This document shows positions 1 to 8,621 of a stretch of DNA of 43,448 nt, piece by piece (the stretch's first letter is position 1; every line of letters begins with the position of its first letter). The stretch is taken from assembly GCA_002310055.1 (NCBI GenBank), contig DBXS01000001.1, positions 56,499 to 99,946 of the forward strand, in the 5' to 3' direction. Origin of the DNA: Clostridiales bacterium UBA1206 (lineage in GTDB: Bacteria; Bacillota; Clostridia; Oscillospirales; CAG-382). A model generated the notes under the pieces. The model made no database searches. It was not told where the DNA came from and saw only the letters and a list, made by a program, of their open reading frames with translations. The translations under genes were made by a program, and so were the position numbers.

Positions 1-302
1 CCGGCTGGAACGGCACCGGCAAGCGCATTTCCATCAAAGACACCCGCGGCATAATCGACGCCATCCTGGGCGGCGACATCAACGGCGCTCCCACCAAGAC
101 TATTCCGTATTTCAACTTTGAAGTTCCCACCGAACTCAAAGGCGTCGCCACCGAGATACTCGACCCGCGCGACACCTACTCCGACCCCGCGGTCTGGGAC
201 GAAAAAGCCAAAGATCTCGCAGGAAGATTCATCAAGAACTTCGTTAAGTATGAATCCAACGAAGCCGGCAAGGCTCTTGTGGCGGCCGGCCCCCAGCTTT
301 AA
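1..302 (+). CDS. pckA: Phosphoenolpyruvate carboxykinase (ATP), C-terminal part
   Basis: Only the last 99 residues are in the window, read from base 3. They begin GWNGTGKRISIKDTRGIIDA and end ALVAAGPQL, which matches the C-terminus of ATP-dependent PEP carboxykinase (compare the E. coli PckA ending LVAAGPKL). The enzyme interconverts oxaloacetate and ATP with phosphoenolpyruvate, CO2 and ADP in the cytoplasm. In fermenting anaerobes it often runs towards oxaloacetate and succinate. That direction is an inference, not visible here. The catalytic core and start codon lie left of the window. The stop at 300-302 is followed by a strong terminator at 360-393, so this is the last gene of its transcript. 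Confidence 0.93.
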   Translation, partial: GWNGTGKRISIKDTRGIIDAILGGDINGAPTKTIPYFNFEVPTELKGVATEILDPRDTYSDPAVWDEKAKDLAGRFIKNFVKYESNEAGKALVAAGPQL

Positions 303-321
303 AACCCAAGAGCGCATTAAA

Positions 322-393
322 GCGGTGATTTGCGCACCGTGATTCAATATTGTTTAACGCCCGGAGGCTTATTGGCCTCCGGGTTTCGTTTTT
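322..393 (+). repeat. 72-bp terminator repeat, copy 1
   Basis: Bases 322-393 are almost identical to 530-601, differing at only a few positions. Both start GCGGTGATTTGCGCACCGTG and end with the same stem, GGGTTTCG and T-run. Copy 1 directly follows pckA. The pair looks like a local tandem duplication of the pckA terminator with about 136 bp in between. Confidence 0.85.
360..393 (+). terminator. Rho-independent terminator of pckA
   Basis: Stem CCCGGAGGC (360-368) pairs perfectly with GCCTCCGGG (375-383) around a TTATTG loop. It is followed by TTTCGTTTTT. It lies 57 bases after the pckA stop. Confidence 0.9.
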
Positions 394-431
394 ACATATA
401 TATCAGTTTCGCCTTCCCCGAAAATGGTGCT

Positions 432-486
432 TCGATGAAAAACTCGACTGCCGTACAATCGTACGGCGACGCTCGCTTTTCATCGA
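432..486. repeat. Imperfect 55-bp hairpin between the two terminator copies
   Basis: The outer arms TCGATGAAAA (432-441) and TTTTCATCGA (477-486) are complementary. An inner perfect stem GCCGTAC/GTACGGC has the loop AATC. The middle of the arms pairs imperfectly. No reading frame is supported here. It may be a small palindromic repeat element that arrived with, or separated, the duplicated terminators. Confidence 0.6.
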
Positions 487-529
487 AAATCTCTCGCTTT
501 ACCGCGCTCTTGTCAGCCGCCGTCATAAG

Positions 530-601
530 GCGGTGATTTGCGCACCGTGATTCAATACTGTTTAATGCCCGGAGGCTTATTTGCCTCCGGGTTTCGTTTT
601 T
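530..601 (+). repeat. 72-bp terminator repeat, copy 2
   Basis: Second copy of the sequence at 322-393. It lies just upstream of the sigma-factor promoter and insulates that promoter from pckA read-through. Confidence 0.85.
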
Positions 602-604
602 TTC
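568..604 (+). terminator. Second copy of the pckA terminator
   Basis: Stem CCCGGAGGC (568-576) pairs with GCCTCCGGG (583-591) around TTATTT. A T-rich tail runs into the next promoter. Confidence 0.88.
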
Positions 605-609
605 GCATA

Positions 610-638
610 TTGATTTTTTATTGATTTGATGGTATAAT
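610..638 (+). promoter_or_regulatory. Sigma-A type promoter of the sigma/A2M operon
   Basis: TTGATT (610-615), a 17-base spacer and TATAAT (633-638) lie 75 bases upstream of the sigma-factor start. This is a near-consensus housekeeping promoter. No separate autoregulatory motif for the ECF factor was recognised. Confidence 0.72.
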
Positions 639-712
639 TTTTTTGAAAAGTGAAACCTTCTCCCGCTTTTTTCGTCTTAATAAGTGAAAGCGGCTTTCGA
701 AAGGAACATTTC

Positions 713-1276
713 ATGAGCATTCCGGAATATCTGCCCGACAATGAAATAGTCAAGCTGTTTTACGCGCGCGACGAACGCGCTCTGAGCGAGACCGCACGCA
801 AATACGGCGCGCTGTTCCGCTCGGTCGCCAACAATCTGCTGCAAAGCGTTCCCGACGCAGAAGAATGCGAAAACGACGCGTATCTGCGGCTGTGGAACGC
901 CATTCCGCCCGCCGAACCCAAAGATCTTGGGGCGTACGGCGTGAAGATCGCGCGCAATCTGGCGCTGGACGCGGTAAAAAAGCGCACGGCGCAGAAACGC
1001 GGCGGATGCGCGGCGTTTGAAGAGCTCTGCGCGGATTTCGACGACTTTCCCGACACTTCCGCCGACGGGCGGGAGCTTGGCGAACTGTTAGACGAATTCC
1101 TGCGCGCGCAGGACAAGCGCGACCGGGTGATGTTCGTACTGCGCTACTTTTACGGCGAGCCGCTCAAAGAAACAGCCGAAAGATGCGGGATAAGCGAAAG
1201 TTCGGTCAAGACGCGCCTGTTCCGCACCCGCAAAAAACTCAGATCCTTTTTACAGAAGAAGGGAGTAACCGTATGA
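713..1276 (+). CDS. RNA polymerase sigma factor, sigma-70 family (ECF-like)
   Basis: The 187-residue product has the usual size and layout of an ECF sigma factor. Region 2 lies at about residues 10-85 and contains DAEECENDAYLRLWNAIP. A short linker follows. Region 4 lies at about 125-180, with the helix-turn-helix AERCGISESSVKTRLFRTRK. It would direct RNA polymerase core to a small regulon. The ATG at 713 was chosen over one 63 bases upstream because GAAAGGA sits seven bases before it. The stop overlaps the start of the next gene in an ATGA, so the two are translationally coupled, as is normal for sigma/anti-sigma pairs. The partner is therefore expected to hold this factor at the membrane. 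No target promoter can be named from the window. Confidence 0.9.
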   Translation: MSIPEYLPDNEIVKLFYARDERALSETARKYGALFRSVANNLLQSVPDAEECENDAYLRLWNAIPPAEPKDLGAYGVKIARNLALDAVKKRTAQKRGGCAAFEELCADFDDFPDTSADGRELGELLDEFLRAQDKRDRVMFVLRYFYGEPLKETAERCGISESSVKTRLFRTRKKLRSFLQKKGVTV

Positions 1277-4200
1277 AAAACGAAAAATTTATGCGCTCGG
1301 TAGGCGAAATAGGCGACGATCTGCTGAAAGAAGCCGCCGGGTACAAAGCCGAAAGCAAAACCGAAACAAAGATCCCGGCGACGCGCGGCAAACTGTTCCG
1401 CCGCGTGGGACTCATCGCCGCCGTGCTCGCGGTGGTGATCGCCGCCGCGTTCGTGATACCCGCGCTGTTCAGGCAGCCGAATCACGTCAAGATCGAGATC
1501 CCGTCCGACACCGGCATCATTTTGAACAGCGGCGCCTACAGCACAGACGCGGGCGCCGATCTGCCCGATTCGCTGAAGCAGATAGAAGTGCTGGCGAACG
1601 GTTCGGGCGAAAAGCTTATGGCGACCGATTCCACGCTGGTCGTAAAGACCGCCGCGGAATGCGACACCGAAACGTTTGTTAAATATGTCTCGGTCACGCC
1701 CGAGCTTCCGATGGCGGTGACAAAAGTCAGCGCCACCGAATTCCATTTGAAACCGGCGCAGACCGCGTTCGCGCCCAACACGCTTTACCGCGTGACGGTG
1801 GGCGATCCGCAAAACCCCGCCGCCAGCTTTGCGTTCCAGACGGTGAGCGAGCTTGCGATAAAGAACATCCTCCCCGGCGCCGGCAGCACCGGAGTCCCCG
1901 TGAACACGGGAATCGAAGTCACTTTCACCGATTCGGTGAAGAATACGGATTTTTCCGAATATATCACGCTGACGCCCGCGGTGAGCGGCAGATTCATACT
2001 CTACCCCAACGGCAAGACCGTGGCGTTCGTCCCCGAAGACGGGCTGGAATACGATTCGGTCTATACCGTCACCGTTAAAGAAGGGCTCGAATCCATATCC
2101 GGAAAGCCGCTTGCGCAGGGCCGCGCCGCGGTGTTCCGCACGGAGGGACCGGACGAAGACACGCAGTTCGTAAGCCGGATAAACGCTTCGGTGAACGGTT
2201 CGCGCAAGGCGATGTTTACTCCCGGCGATCCGTATTCGCTCGGAAGCTTCGTGGAATACACCGCGGAAATCTATTACAACGACGTGAGCCGCACGTTTGC
2301 CGAGCTTCCCGCCGGTCAGGTCGCTCTCACCGCGACTTTCTACCGCGCCGTTTCGTGGGATTCCGTAGCGGAAGCCGTTACTCAGCTGCTCAGCAGCGAT
2401 TTTGCCGCCGATTACGACGAAAACGCGCTGCTCGACAAGTATTATGAAAAGGTCGACGAAGTAAAGTTCGAGCCCAAAGACGGCTTGTACAGATACAAAT
2501 GTTCGTACACGCCCGGAAAAGAAGGCTTTTACTACACCGTTATTACCGCCCGGAAAAACGGCACAGTCCGCACTTTCCGCGACGTGTTCCAGATCTCCAA
2601 TCTGCGCCTCGGCGGCACGGCGATCGACGGCAAAGCGGTCGTAGTCGTTTCGTACGATAACGGGGCGCGCGTCGCAGGCGCCGAAATAAAAGGTCTGCGC
2701 TTCAACGCAAATTCGTTTTACGAAAGCACAAAGAGTCCGGAACCGACCGCGTTCAAAAAAACGTGCGGCTCCGACGGCACCGCGGTGCTGGAATACGGCG
2801 AAGGCAACGCGTTGGCGTTCATCTACACCGACGGCGAACGCTCGGCGCTGGCGCTGAAAAGCGTGCCGGGGATAGACGACAACGATTACTATATCAACAC
2901 GCTTTACACCGACCGCAGCGTGTATTTCACTGACGACGTCATCAACGTCTGGGGCACGCTGAAAGGCCTTTACGGCGCGGAAGTGCCCAAAGAGCTGTAC
3001 GTCTTCACCGGTTTTTCTTCGGTGGGGACGCCCGTGACCGTGAGCGAAGACGGTTTCTTCAGCGCGAGCGTTAAGATAGAAAACGTTATGCGCACCTACA
3101 CCTACGTGCGCGTAGAAGACGCGAACGGGACCATACTCGCCGGCAAGTCCGTAAGCGTGACCGAGGAAGAAAAACCCGTGATCAAAGCGGAAATGAGCTT
3201 TGAAAAGCCATATTATTTCTACGGCGATACGGCGGTCGCCACGATAAAAGTCACGTTCTACGACGGCACGCCCGCCGAAGGCTACGAGGTGAGCGCGTAC
3301 TGTTATGAATTCGAAAATGCCGGCGGCAAAGTGACCGACGAAAACGGCTGCGCCACGTTTAAGATAAAGACCGGCAGAGTCAACGCGAACTCGACTTACC
3401 CGTGGACTGTAAGCGCTTACGCGTACATCAGCGGCGAAGGAGTCGATACGCTGCGCTGCGCGGCGTCGTTCGTGTATTTCCATTCCGATTACGTGCTGGC
3501 TCACGAAGGCAGAGTCATCACGCTCAACGAGCTCGACCGTTCCAAATGCCCCGAATACGTAGCGGGCAAACCGGTCACCACCAAGCCGGGAAACGTCGGA
3601 GCGGGATCGCTTGAATACGCCCTTATTCAGGTCAAATACAACGTATACACCTATACGGAATACGATATGTATCTAAAACGCAGCGTGGAGCGCACCCGCT
3701 ACGAACACATCGAGACCTGCGAAGAACAGGGCAAACTGTATTTTGAAGACGGCAGGATAGAGCTCAAAAAGGTCGATTACGACCCCGAAAAGTACTACTA
3801 CTATTACAAACTGTATTTCACCGACGCGCACGGGCGCTATGAATTCACGGTCCCGGCGCGCGATTACGACACTTCTTATTACACCCGTTATTACGACTAT
3901 TACGACCGCGCGTATAGCATAGTGCTGGATAAAGACGCGTACCTTCCGGGCGACGCCGTGAACGCCAAGTTCATATACGGTGAAACGAACAACTGCCCCG
4001 AACCCGTGCTCATATTCACCGGCAAAAGCTATATAAGCCACTCGAGCGGCAGCGAAGGCGCGGAACTGTTCACCGAAGAACGGCTCCCCGAAATGCGCGT
4101 GACGGCGCTGTATTTCGACGAAGGCAGAAAGCTCTGGCGCACTTCGTATACGACCGCTTCGTACGATTACGAAAGCGCTGTCGACGGCGAGATAAGCGTC

Positions 4201-6534
4201 AAGACCGACAAGGACGTCTACAAACCCGGCGACACCGCCACGGTGACCGTGTATGCGCCGCAGCTCGCGGGCGGGAAAGCGCTTATAAGCATTGTGGACG
4301 AGGCATGCTTCGCTTTGGGCGAAAACGCGTACAGCCTGCTTAATTACCTCAAATCGAGCGGCTATTTCGCGTCGCAGACTTATATGTACCGTGACTATAG
4401 TAACTATTACAGTTACTACGGTTACTTCCAGGGCAATCACACCGGCGGAAGGCTCACTTCGTTTTCCGATATCCCGCTTTCGCGCCTGATCGGCTCGAAA
4501 CTCGGGGGCAATTCCGATTATATATATATCGACGGCAAAATGTATAGGTATGAGTACATGGAAGCAGAAGCGGAAGAGCCCGGCGACGCCGTAAACCCGG
4601 GAGGCGAAAAAACGTACTACGTGCGCGAAAACTTCGCCGACAACCCCGTTTTCGCACAGCTCGAATTCGACGAAAACGGCACTGCGACGCTGGTGTTCAA
4701 GGTACCGGACAACCTCACGACCTGGCGCGTTACCGCGCTCGGCATAAAGAACGCGGAAAAATTCAGCGATATACGTATCGCGCAGAGCACGGGCGAACCC
4801 GTGTGCACGCTGCCGTTCTTCGTTAAGACCGATATGTGTTCCACCTACGTCAAAGGCGACGACATAGCGCTTTCGGTCCGCTGCTTCGGCTCCAAAGCGC
4901 AGGGAAGCGCCAATTACACGGCGGTGATATGCGACGCCGACGGCAACGAGATAGCGCGCAAACAAGTTTCCGGCGACACCAAGGCTTTCACCGGAATCAA
5001 TTTCGGCAAGCTGGACGCAGGCGAATACAGTCTAACCGTTTACGCCGACTGCGGCGAATACACCGACGCGCTCAAGAACACGTTCAACGTAGTGACTTCC
5101 ACGCTCGCGGTCGACGCCGTGACGACGGTCACCTTAGACGAACTCAAATCCCTGAACACGCTCGCATACCCCGTTAACGTGGTCGTAAGCGCCGGCGGAA
5201 GCGATTCGTTCTATTCCGGGGTGCTCGGCAGACTCTATTACTCATACGGCGAACGCGCCGATTCCCTTGCTGCGAAATACGCCGCGGCGGTCATAATGAA
5301 AAACGTCTACGGCGGCGATTTCGGCATAGAAAATATTACGGGCAAGTTCGATTCGTTCTGCGGGACGGCCGGCGTCAAGCTTTTGCCTTACGGCGAAGCG
5401 GACCTCGAATTGACCGCGCTCATCGCGGACGTCGCTCCGGAGCTTTTGGCAGGAAAACTCACTGCTGCCGATCTGTTTGCAAACAAGCTTAACCGTAACG
5501 TGTTCCAAAGCGACGTGGAGCTTTGCGCTTCGATATACGGACTCGCCGCGTGCGGCGAACCCGTGCTCGACGTGCTGTACACGGTATCGTCGCAGGCCGG
5601 CGACTACAGCGACGAAGCCAAGCTTTACCTTGCGTGCGGATTTGCCGCAGCGGGCGATTATACCGCCGCGGAAAGCATCTATTCGCAAATAGTCGGCAAA
5701 CTTGCGGTCGGCGTTGAAAACGCGACGTACCTCAAAGGCGCCGACGAAGACTCCAAGATCAAGCTCACTTCCCTTGCGCTGGTCGTCGCTTCGCGCATCA
5801 GGCGTTCCGACGCGATCAGATTCGCGCGCTACGCGGTAAGTATCCCGAACACGCACGGCGAAGCCGCGCATCTGGGACTTGCGGCGTTTGCAAAGTATTA
5901 TCTGCCCGCCGAAAAGCAGGAACTGCAGAATATAAGCTACACTCTCGCCGACGGCGTTAAGCACGAGGCCGCAATAGGGTTCGGCAAGCAGCTTTGCCTC
6001 ACGCTTTACAAATCGGATCTCGAATCGCTCGTCCTTGAAGGCTGCGAAAACGCCGCGATAACCGTGCGTTACAGCGCGAGCGCCGCTGAAGCCGCGCGCG
6101 ATTACCGGAAAGGCAGAGTGAAAGTGCAGAAGACAGTAAGCGGCGACGTGGTGACGATAACCGTTTCGGGTACTTCCAACAGATACTGGGAATACTTCTC
6201 GCTCGACGACGTCATCCCTTCGGGCGCGCGCTTGCTCTACACTTTCAACCACGGCGACTTTTCCAGAGGCAGCAACGCGACCGCGTATATCTATAACCGC
6301 GCCGGTCAGCGGATGGAAGGCCACATTTCGGTATCGGCCCCCGAAAGCTACTTTAAAAACTACCGCAATGACAACACGGAATTCTGCAAGGAATACTCGT
6401 TCTCAGTCACCGTGAGTTACCGCATACGCAAGGCGGTCAGCGGCGAGTTCAAGGTGGAACCCGCGGTGGTCAGTTCCGAATACAGCGAAGTATTTGAATT
6501 TTCAACAGGCAACACGACCGTTGTTTACGATTGA
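1273..6534 (+). CDS. Membrane-anchored alpha-2-macroglobulin-like protein with anti-sigma-like N-terminus
   Basis: 1753 residues. Residues 1-44 are cytoplasmic and begin MKNEKFMRSVGEIGDDLLKE, resembling the short N-termini of clostridial ECF-linked anti-sigma proteins. One membrane helix follows (about 45-66). The rest is predicted outside. It has an SbsA-like Ig domain (about 197-290), macroglobulin MG-type domains (about 535 onward), a tyrosine-rich stretch near 840-890 and another at 1035-1115 where a bait region would lie. An A2M domain with DNLTTWRVTALGI sits near 1145, a helical thioester-type domain at about 1305-1600, and a final beta domain to the end. The thioester signature (CxEQ-type) is absent: near residue 1324 the sequence reads SYGERADSL. 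The start has GGGAG seven bases upstream and overlaps the sigma stop. Inference: protease damage or another envelope event changes the outer part and releases the sigma factor. A protein with structural A2M function only is the alternative. Confidence 0.85.
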   Translation: MKNEKFMRSVGEIGDDLLKEAAGYKAESKTETKIPATRGKLFRRVGLIAAVLAVVIAAAFVIPALFRQPNHVKIEIPSDTGIILNSGAYSTDAGADLPDSLKQIEVLANGSGEKLMATDSTLVVKTAAECDTETFVKYVSVTPELPMAVTKVSATEFHLKPAQTAFAPNTLYRVTVGDPQNPAASFAFQTVSELAIKNILPGAGSTGVPVNTGIEVTFTDSVKNTDFSEYITLTPAVSGRFILYPNGKTVAFVPEDGLEYDSVYTVTVKEGLESISGKPLAQGRAAVFRTEGPDEDTQFVSRINASVNGSRKAMFTPGDPYSLGSFVEYTAEIYYNDVSRTFAELPAGQVALTATFYRAVSWDSVAEAVTQLLSSDFAADYDENALLDKYYEKVDEVKFEPKDGLYRYKCSYTPGKEGFYYTVITARKNGTVRTFRDVFQISNLRLGGTAIDGKAVVVVSYDNGARVAGAEIKGLRFNANSFYESTKSPEPTAFKKTCGSDGTAVLEYGEGNALAFIYTDGERSALALKSVPGIDDNDYYINTLYTDRSVYFTDDVINVWGTLKGLYGAEVPKELYVFTGFSSVGTPVTVSEDGFFSASVKIENVMRTYTYVRVEDANGTILAGKSVSVTEEEKPVIKAEMSFEKPYYFYGDTAVATIKVTFYDGTPAEGYEVSAYCYEFENAGGKVTDENGCATFKIKTGRVNANSTYPWTVSAYAYISGEGVDTLRCAASFVYFHSDYVLAHEGRVITLNELDRSKCPEYVAGKPVTTKPGNVGAGSLEYALIQVKYNVYTYTEYDMYLKRSVERTRYEHIETCEEQGKLYFEDGRIELKKVDYDPEKYYYYYKLYFTDAHGRYEFTVPARDYDTSYYTRYYDYYDRAYSIVLDKDAYLPGDAVNAKFIYGETNNCPEPVLIFTGKSYISHSSGSEGAELFTEERLPEMRVTALYFDEGRKLWRTSYTTASYDYESAVDGEISVKTDKDVYKPGDTATVTVYAPQLAGGKALISIVDEACFALGENAYSLLNYLKSSGYFASQTYMYRDYSNYYSYYGYFQGNHTGGRLTSFSDIPLSRLIGSKLGGNSDYIYIDGKMYRYEYMEAEAEEPGDAVNPGGEKTYYVRENFADNPVFAQLEFDENGTATLVFKVPDNLTTWRVTALGIKNAEKFSDIRIAQSTGEPVCTLPFFVKTDMCSTYVKGDDIALSVRCFGSKAQGSANYTAVICDADGNEIARKQVSGDTKAFTGINFGKLDAGEYSLTVYADCGEYTDALKNTFNVVTSTLAVDAVTTVTLDELKSLNTLAYPVNVVVSAGGSDSFYSGVLGRLYYSYGERADSLAAKYAAAVIMKNVYGGDFGIENITGKFDSFCGTAGVKLLPYGEADLELTALIADVAPELLAGKLTAADLFANKLNRNVFQSDVELCASIYGLAACGEPVLDVLYTVSSQAGDYSDEAKLYLACGFAAAGDYTAAESIYSQIVGKLAVGVENATYLKGADEDSKIKLTSLALVVASRIRRSDAIRFARYAVSIPNTHGEAAHLGLAAFAKYYLPAEKQELQNISYTLADGVKHEAAIGFGKQLCLTLYKSDLESLVLEGCENAAITVRYSASAAEAARDYRKGRVKVQKTVSGDVVTITVSGTSNRYWEYFSLDDVIPSGARLLYTFNHGDFSRGSNATAYIYNRAGQRMEGHISVSAPESYFKNYRNDNTEFCKEYSFSVTVSYRIRKAVSGEFKVEPAVVSSEYSEVFEFSTGNTTVVYD

Positions 6535-6553
6535 TATTCAGGCAAAATAAGAC

Positions 6554-6595
6554 GGCGTCCGGAAGCAAAACGCTTCCGGACGCCGTTCGTTTTTA
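6554..6595. terminator. Bidirectional terminator between convergent genes
   Basis: A perfect 13-bp stem GGCGTCCGGAAGC (6554-6566) pairs with GCTTCCGGACGCC (6572-6584). GTTCGTTTTT follows on the + strand. The minus-strand flank is only moderately T-rich. It ends the sigma/A2M transcript and probably also the convergent HAD gene. Confidence 0.88.
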
Positions 6596-6601
6596 TACGC
6601 G

Positions 6602-7432
6602 TCAGAACGATTCCATATCGCTTACGGCTTTGATTTTTCGCATCACCGCGCAGACGATGTTTTCTATAAGCGAGCCGGAGGTGAAATCGGCGGGGACGCA
6701 ATAATTCACCCTTCCGGACGAAAGCAGGTGCTTGGCGGTGTTATCGCCTTTCTTTTCGTTATACACCGCGATCGACTGTCCGCCGTACGCCTTTACCAGC
6801 CGCATACACGGGACGTCGGTTATTCCGTCGCCGACGTAGATCATATTGCCGAACGGCACGCGGCGGGCGTTTTCGGGGGTGTATTCGTTTAAGAGCGACG
6901 CACTTTTGCTGTCGATATCGAGCACGCCCTTGTTTATGCGGAACAAAAACTGAGTTTTGGCGGTGTAGTTGACCGCCACCTTTGGCCAGCGGATGGATCC
7001 GTTTTCGTCGTACATAAATTCGCACGCGTAAATGCGCTTGAAATTGCCGGCGCGGGCGATGGAAGTGCCTTCGATTATCTCTTTTATTCCGGAAGAAACT
7101 ATGTAATGCTCCACGGTCACGCCGATCTCCGCCGCCGCGGCGTTTATGCGCCCGAACCAGGATTCGACTCCTTCGAAATATTCTATTCCGCGCCCGAGTT
7201 CAAAGAATTTGTCGCGCGTTATGCGTATGTTCTTTTCGCCGCATTTCTGCACCATAAGGAACATATACGCGAGTATGCTGTCCATGTGCTGGGTGTCGGT
7301 CAGACGGTCCACCTCGCCCCAGAATTCGTCGGGCGAAAGGCCCAGTTCGGGTATGAAACCGTAATCCTGCATATCGCGCGTGGAAAGCGTTTTGTCAAAA
7401 TCGTACATCAAGGCAATGACGGGTCCGCTCAT
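6602..7432 (-). CDS. HAD-family phosphatase
   Basis: 276 residues. Motif I is DFDKTLS at residues 11-17, giving nucleophile D11 and acid/base D13. The late motif GDGITD (about residue 216) supplies the Mg2+-binding aspartates. Together they identify a haloacid dehalogenase-superfamily phosphohydrolase, closest in style to phosphoserine-phosphatase-like enzymes. The substrate cannot be read from the sequence. The start at 7432 was chosen because AAGAAAGG lies nine bases upstream; an in-frame ATG at 7504 has no site. No signal peptide is present, so it is cytoplasmic. It is transcribed alone, convergent with the A2M gene and divergent from the partner-switching operon. Confidence 0.85.
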   Translation of the reverse strand: MSGPVIALMYDFDKTLSTRDMQDYGFIPELGLSPDEFWGEVDRLTDTQHMDSILAYMFLMVQKCGEKNIRITRDKFFELGRGIEYFEGVESWFGRINAAAAEIGVTVEHYIVSSGIKEIIEGTSIARAGNFKRIYACEFMYDENGSIRWPKVAVNYTAKTQFLFRINKGVLDIDSKSASLLNEYTPENARRVPFGNMIYVGDGITDVPCMRLVKAYGGQSIAVYNEKKGDNTAKHLLSSGRVNYCVPADFTSGSLIENIVCAVMRKIKAVSDMESF

Positions 7433-7532
7433 AACGTTATACCTTTCTTTTTTAAAAAACCAGTTGTGAAACGCGTTTATTCTATTATACCAGAAACCGC
7501 GCAAATGTCAATAACGCGCGCGACGATAGATA

Positions 7533-7561
7533 TTGACAACCGCCGCGTTATCTGTTATAAT
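7533..7561 (+). promoter_or_regulatory. Consensus promoter of the partner-switching operon
   Basis: TTGACA (7533-7538), 17 bases and TATAAT (7556-7561): a perfect sigma-A consensus, 84 bases before the first start codon. It implies strong constitutive expression of the eight downstream genes unless a repressor acts. Confidence 0.88.
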
Positions 7562-7644
7562 TTTTATATATTATATAAGAGATAATATGTGTTCCTGTGC
7601 CGTTTTGCGCGCGCGGCACGCGTTTTTTTGAAAGGAGAACCCGA

Positions 7645-8250
7645 ATGGAATCAACGGTAATCGAAGTCACGAGCAAAGGCGGCGGAATAAGCGAGGCGCT
7701 TTCGCTGACCGAAAAACTGGGTATCGAAAGCGGTATCCGCAAAAAATCCGTGATACATCTGCGGCTGCTCGCCGAAGAGCTGTTCGGCATGCTGCGCAGC
7801 ATAGCCGGCGACGTAAGCGCGAACTACTGGATAGAATACAACGGGCCGGATTTTGAACTGCATCTGAAATCGACGGTGGAACTCACCGACGAAATGCGCA
7901 AACAGTTCATTTCCGCTTCCACCAGCGGCAAAAACGACGCGACCCGCGGAGTGATGGGCAAGATAAAGGTTATGATAGCGAACTTTATGTTTTCCGCCAG
8001 AGAAGCCCTGCCCTACACGCTTATCAACACCCCCGCCTCCTATCATATGGGGGCAGCCGCGGGCGAGACGGCGGCTATGTGGTCCATGTCGCTTTACAAG
8101 GACGAGATCAAAAAGACCGGCGGCAAAAAATCCGCCGAAGCATGGGACGAACTTGAAAAATCCATTGTCGCAAATATCGCAGACGACGTGAAAGTGTGTA
8201 TTCTGGGCGACACTGTGGAGATAATCATAAACAAAACGTTCTGGCACTGA
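7645..8250 (+). CDS. Degenerate GHKL/RsbW-like protein, first gene of partner-switching operon
   Basis: 201 residues. Residues 20-50 (ALSLTEKLGIE, then LRLLAEELFGML) resemble the first helices of an RsbW-type anti-sigma ATPase. In an active GHKL N-box the glutamates are followed by an asparagine (EExxxN). Here that position is methionine, and no G1 or G2 box is apparent. It therefore probably does not bind ATP as a kinase. Start ATG 7645 has AAAGGAG eight bases before it. It is followed after 27 bases by a STAS gene, so it may act as a non-catalytic binding partner or scaffold. The family was not recognised with certainty, and the assignment rests on helix similarity and neighbours. Confidence 0.6.
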   Translation: MESTVIEVTSKGGGISEALSLTEKLGIESGIRKKSVIHLRLLAEELFGMLRSIAGDVSANYWIEYNGPDFELHLKSTVELTDEMRKQFISASTSGKNDATRGVMGKIKVMIANFMFSAREALPYTLINTPASYHMGAAAGETAAMWSMSLYKDEIKKTGGKKSAEAWDELEKSIVANIADDVKVCILGDTVEIIINKTFWH

Positions 8251-8277
8251 TACAAATAATGGAAAGAGGGTAAAACA

Positions 8278-8574
8278 ATGACTATCAACAAACAGAAAAA
8301 CGAAAACGGGCTTTTGATATCGCTCGAAGGAAGACTGGACACAACCACTTCCCCGGCGTTCGAACAGGAGCTCAAGGAATCGCTTGAAGGCGTGGAACTG
8401 CTGACGCTCGATTTTGAAAAGCTCGACTACATATCTTCCGCCGGACTGCGCGTGCTGCTTTCCGCCCAGAAGACGATGAACAAGCAGGGCGAAATGAAGA
8501 TAAAGAACGTGAACGAGACCATACTCGAAATATTCGAAGTCACCGGTTTCAACGACATCCTCACCATAGAATAA
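8278..8574 (+). CDS. Anti-anti-sigma factor, STAS domain (RsbV/SpoIIAA-like)
   Basis: 98 residues, a complete single STAS domain. The motif KLDYISSAGLRVLL places the regulatory serine at Ser54, aligned with the phosphorylated serine of SpoIIAA and RsbV. When dephosphorylated such proteins bind the GHKL partner and release its target. When phosphorylated they do not. The next gene is a PP2C phosphatase, the expected activator. A start with GAGGG nine bases upstream is clear. Confidence 0.92.
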   Translation: MTINKQKNENGLLISLEGRLDTTTSPAFEQELKESLEGVELLTLDFEKLDYISSAGLRVLLSAQKTMNKQGEMKIKNVNETILEIFEVTGFNDILTIE

Positions 8575-8621
8575 ACGCGTCGCCGGCGTTTTCGCCGGAT
8601 AAGACGAAAGGAGCCGCATAA

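Noticed and set aside
350..550. Short frames of 66-74 residues at 118-550
   Set aside because: One is out of frame with pckA. The others run through the terminators and the palindrome.
1150..3504. 784-residue open frame antisense to the A2M gene, and other long antisense frames (3673-4965, 5242-6324, 10268-12145)
   Set aside because: They mirror the codon bias of the real genes on the other strand, lack ribosome sites and have low-complexity compositions rich in Arg, Val and His. They show no recognisable domain.
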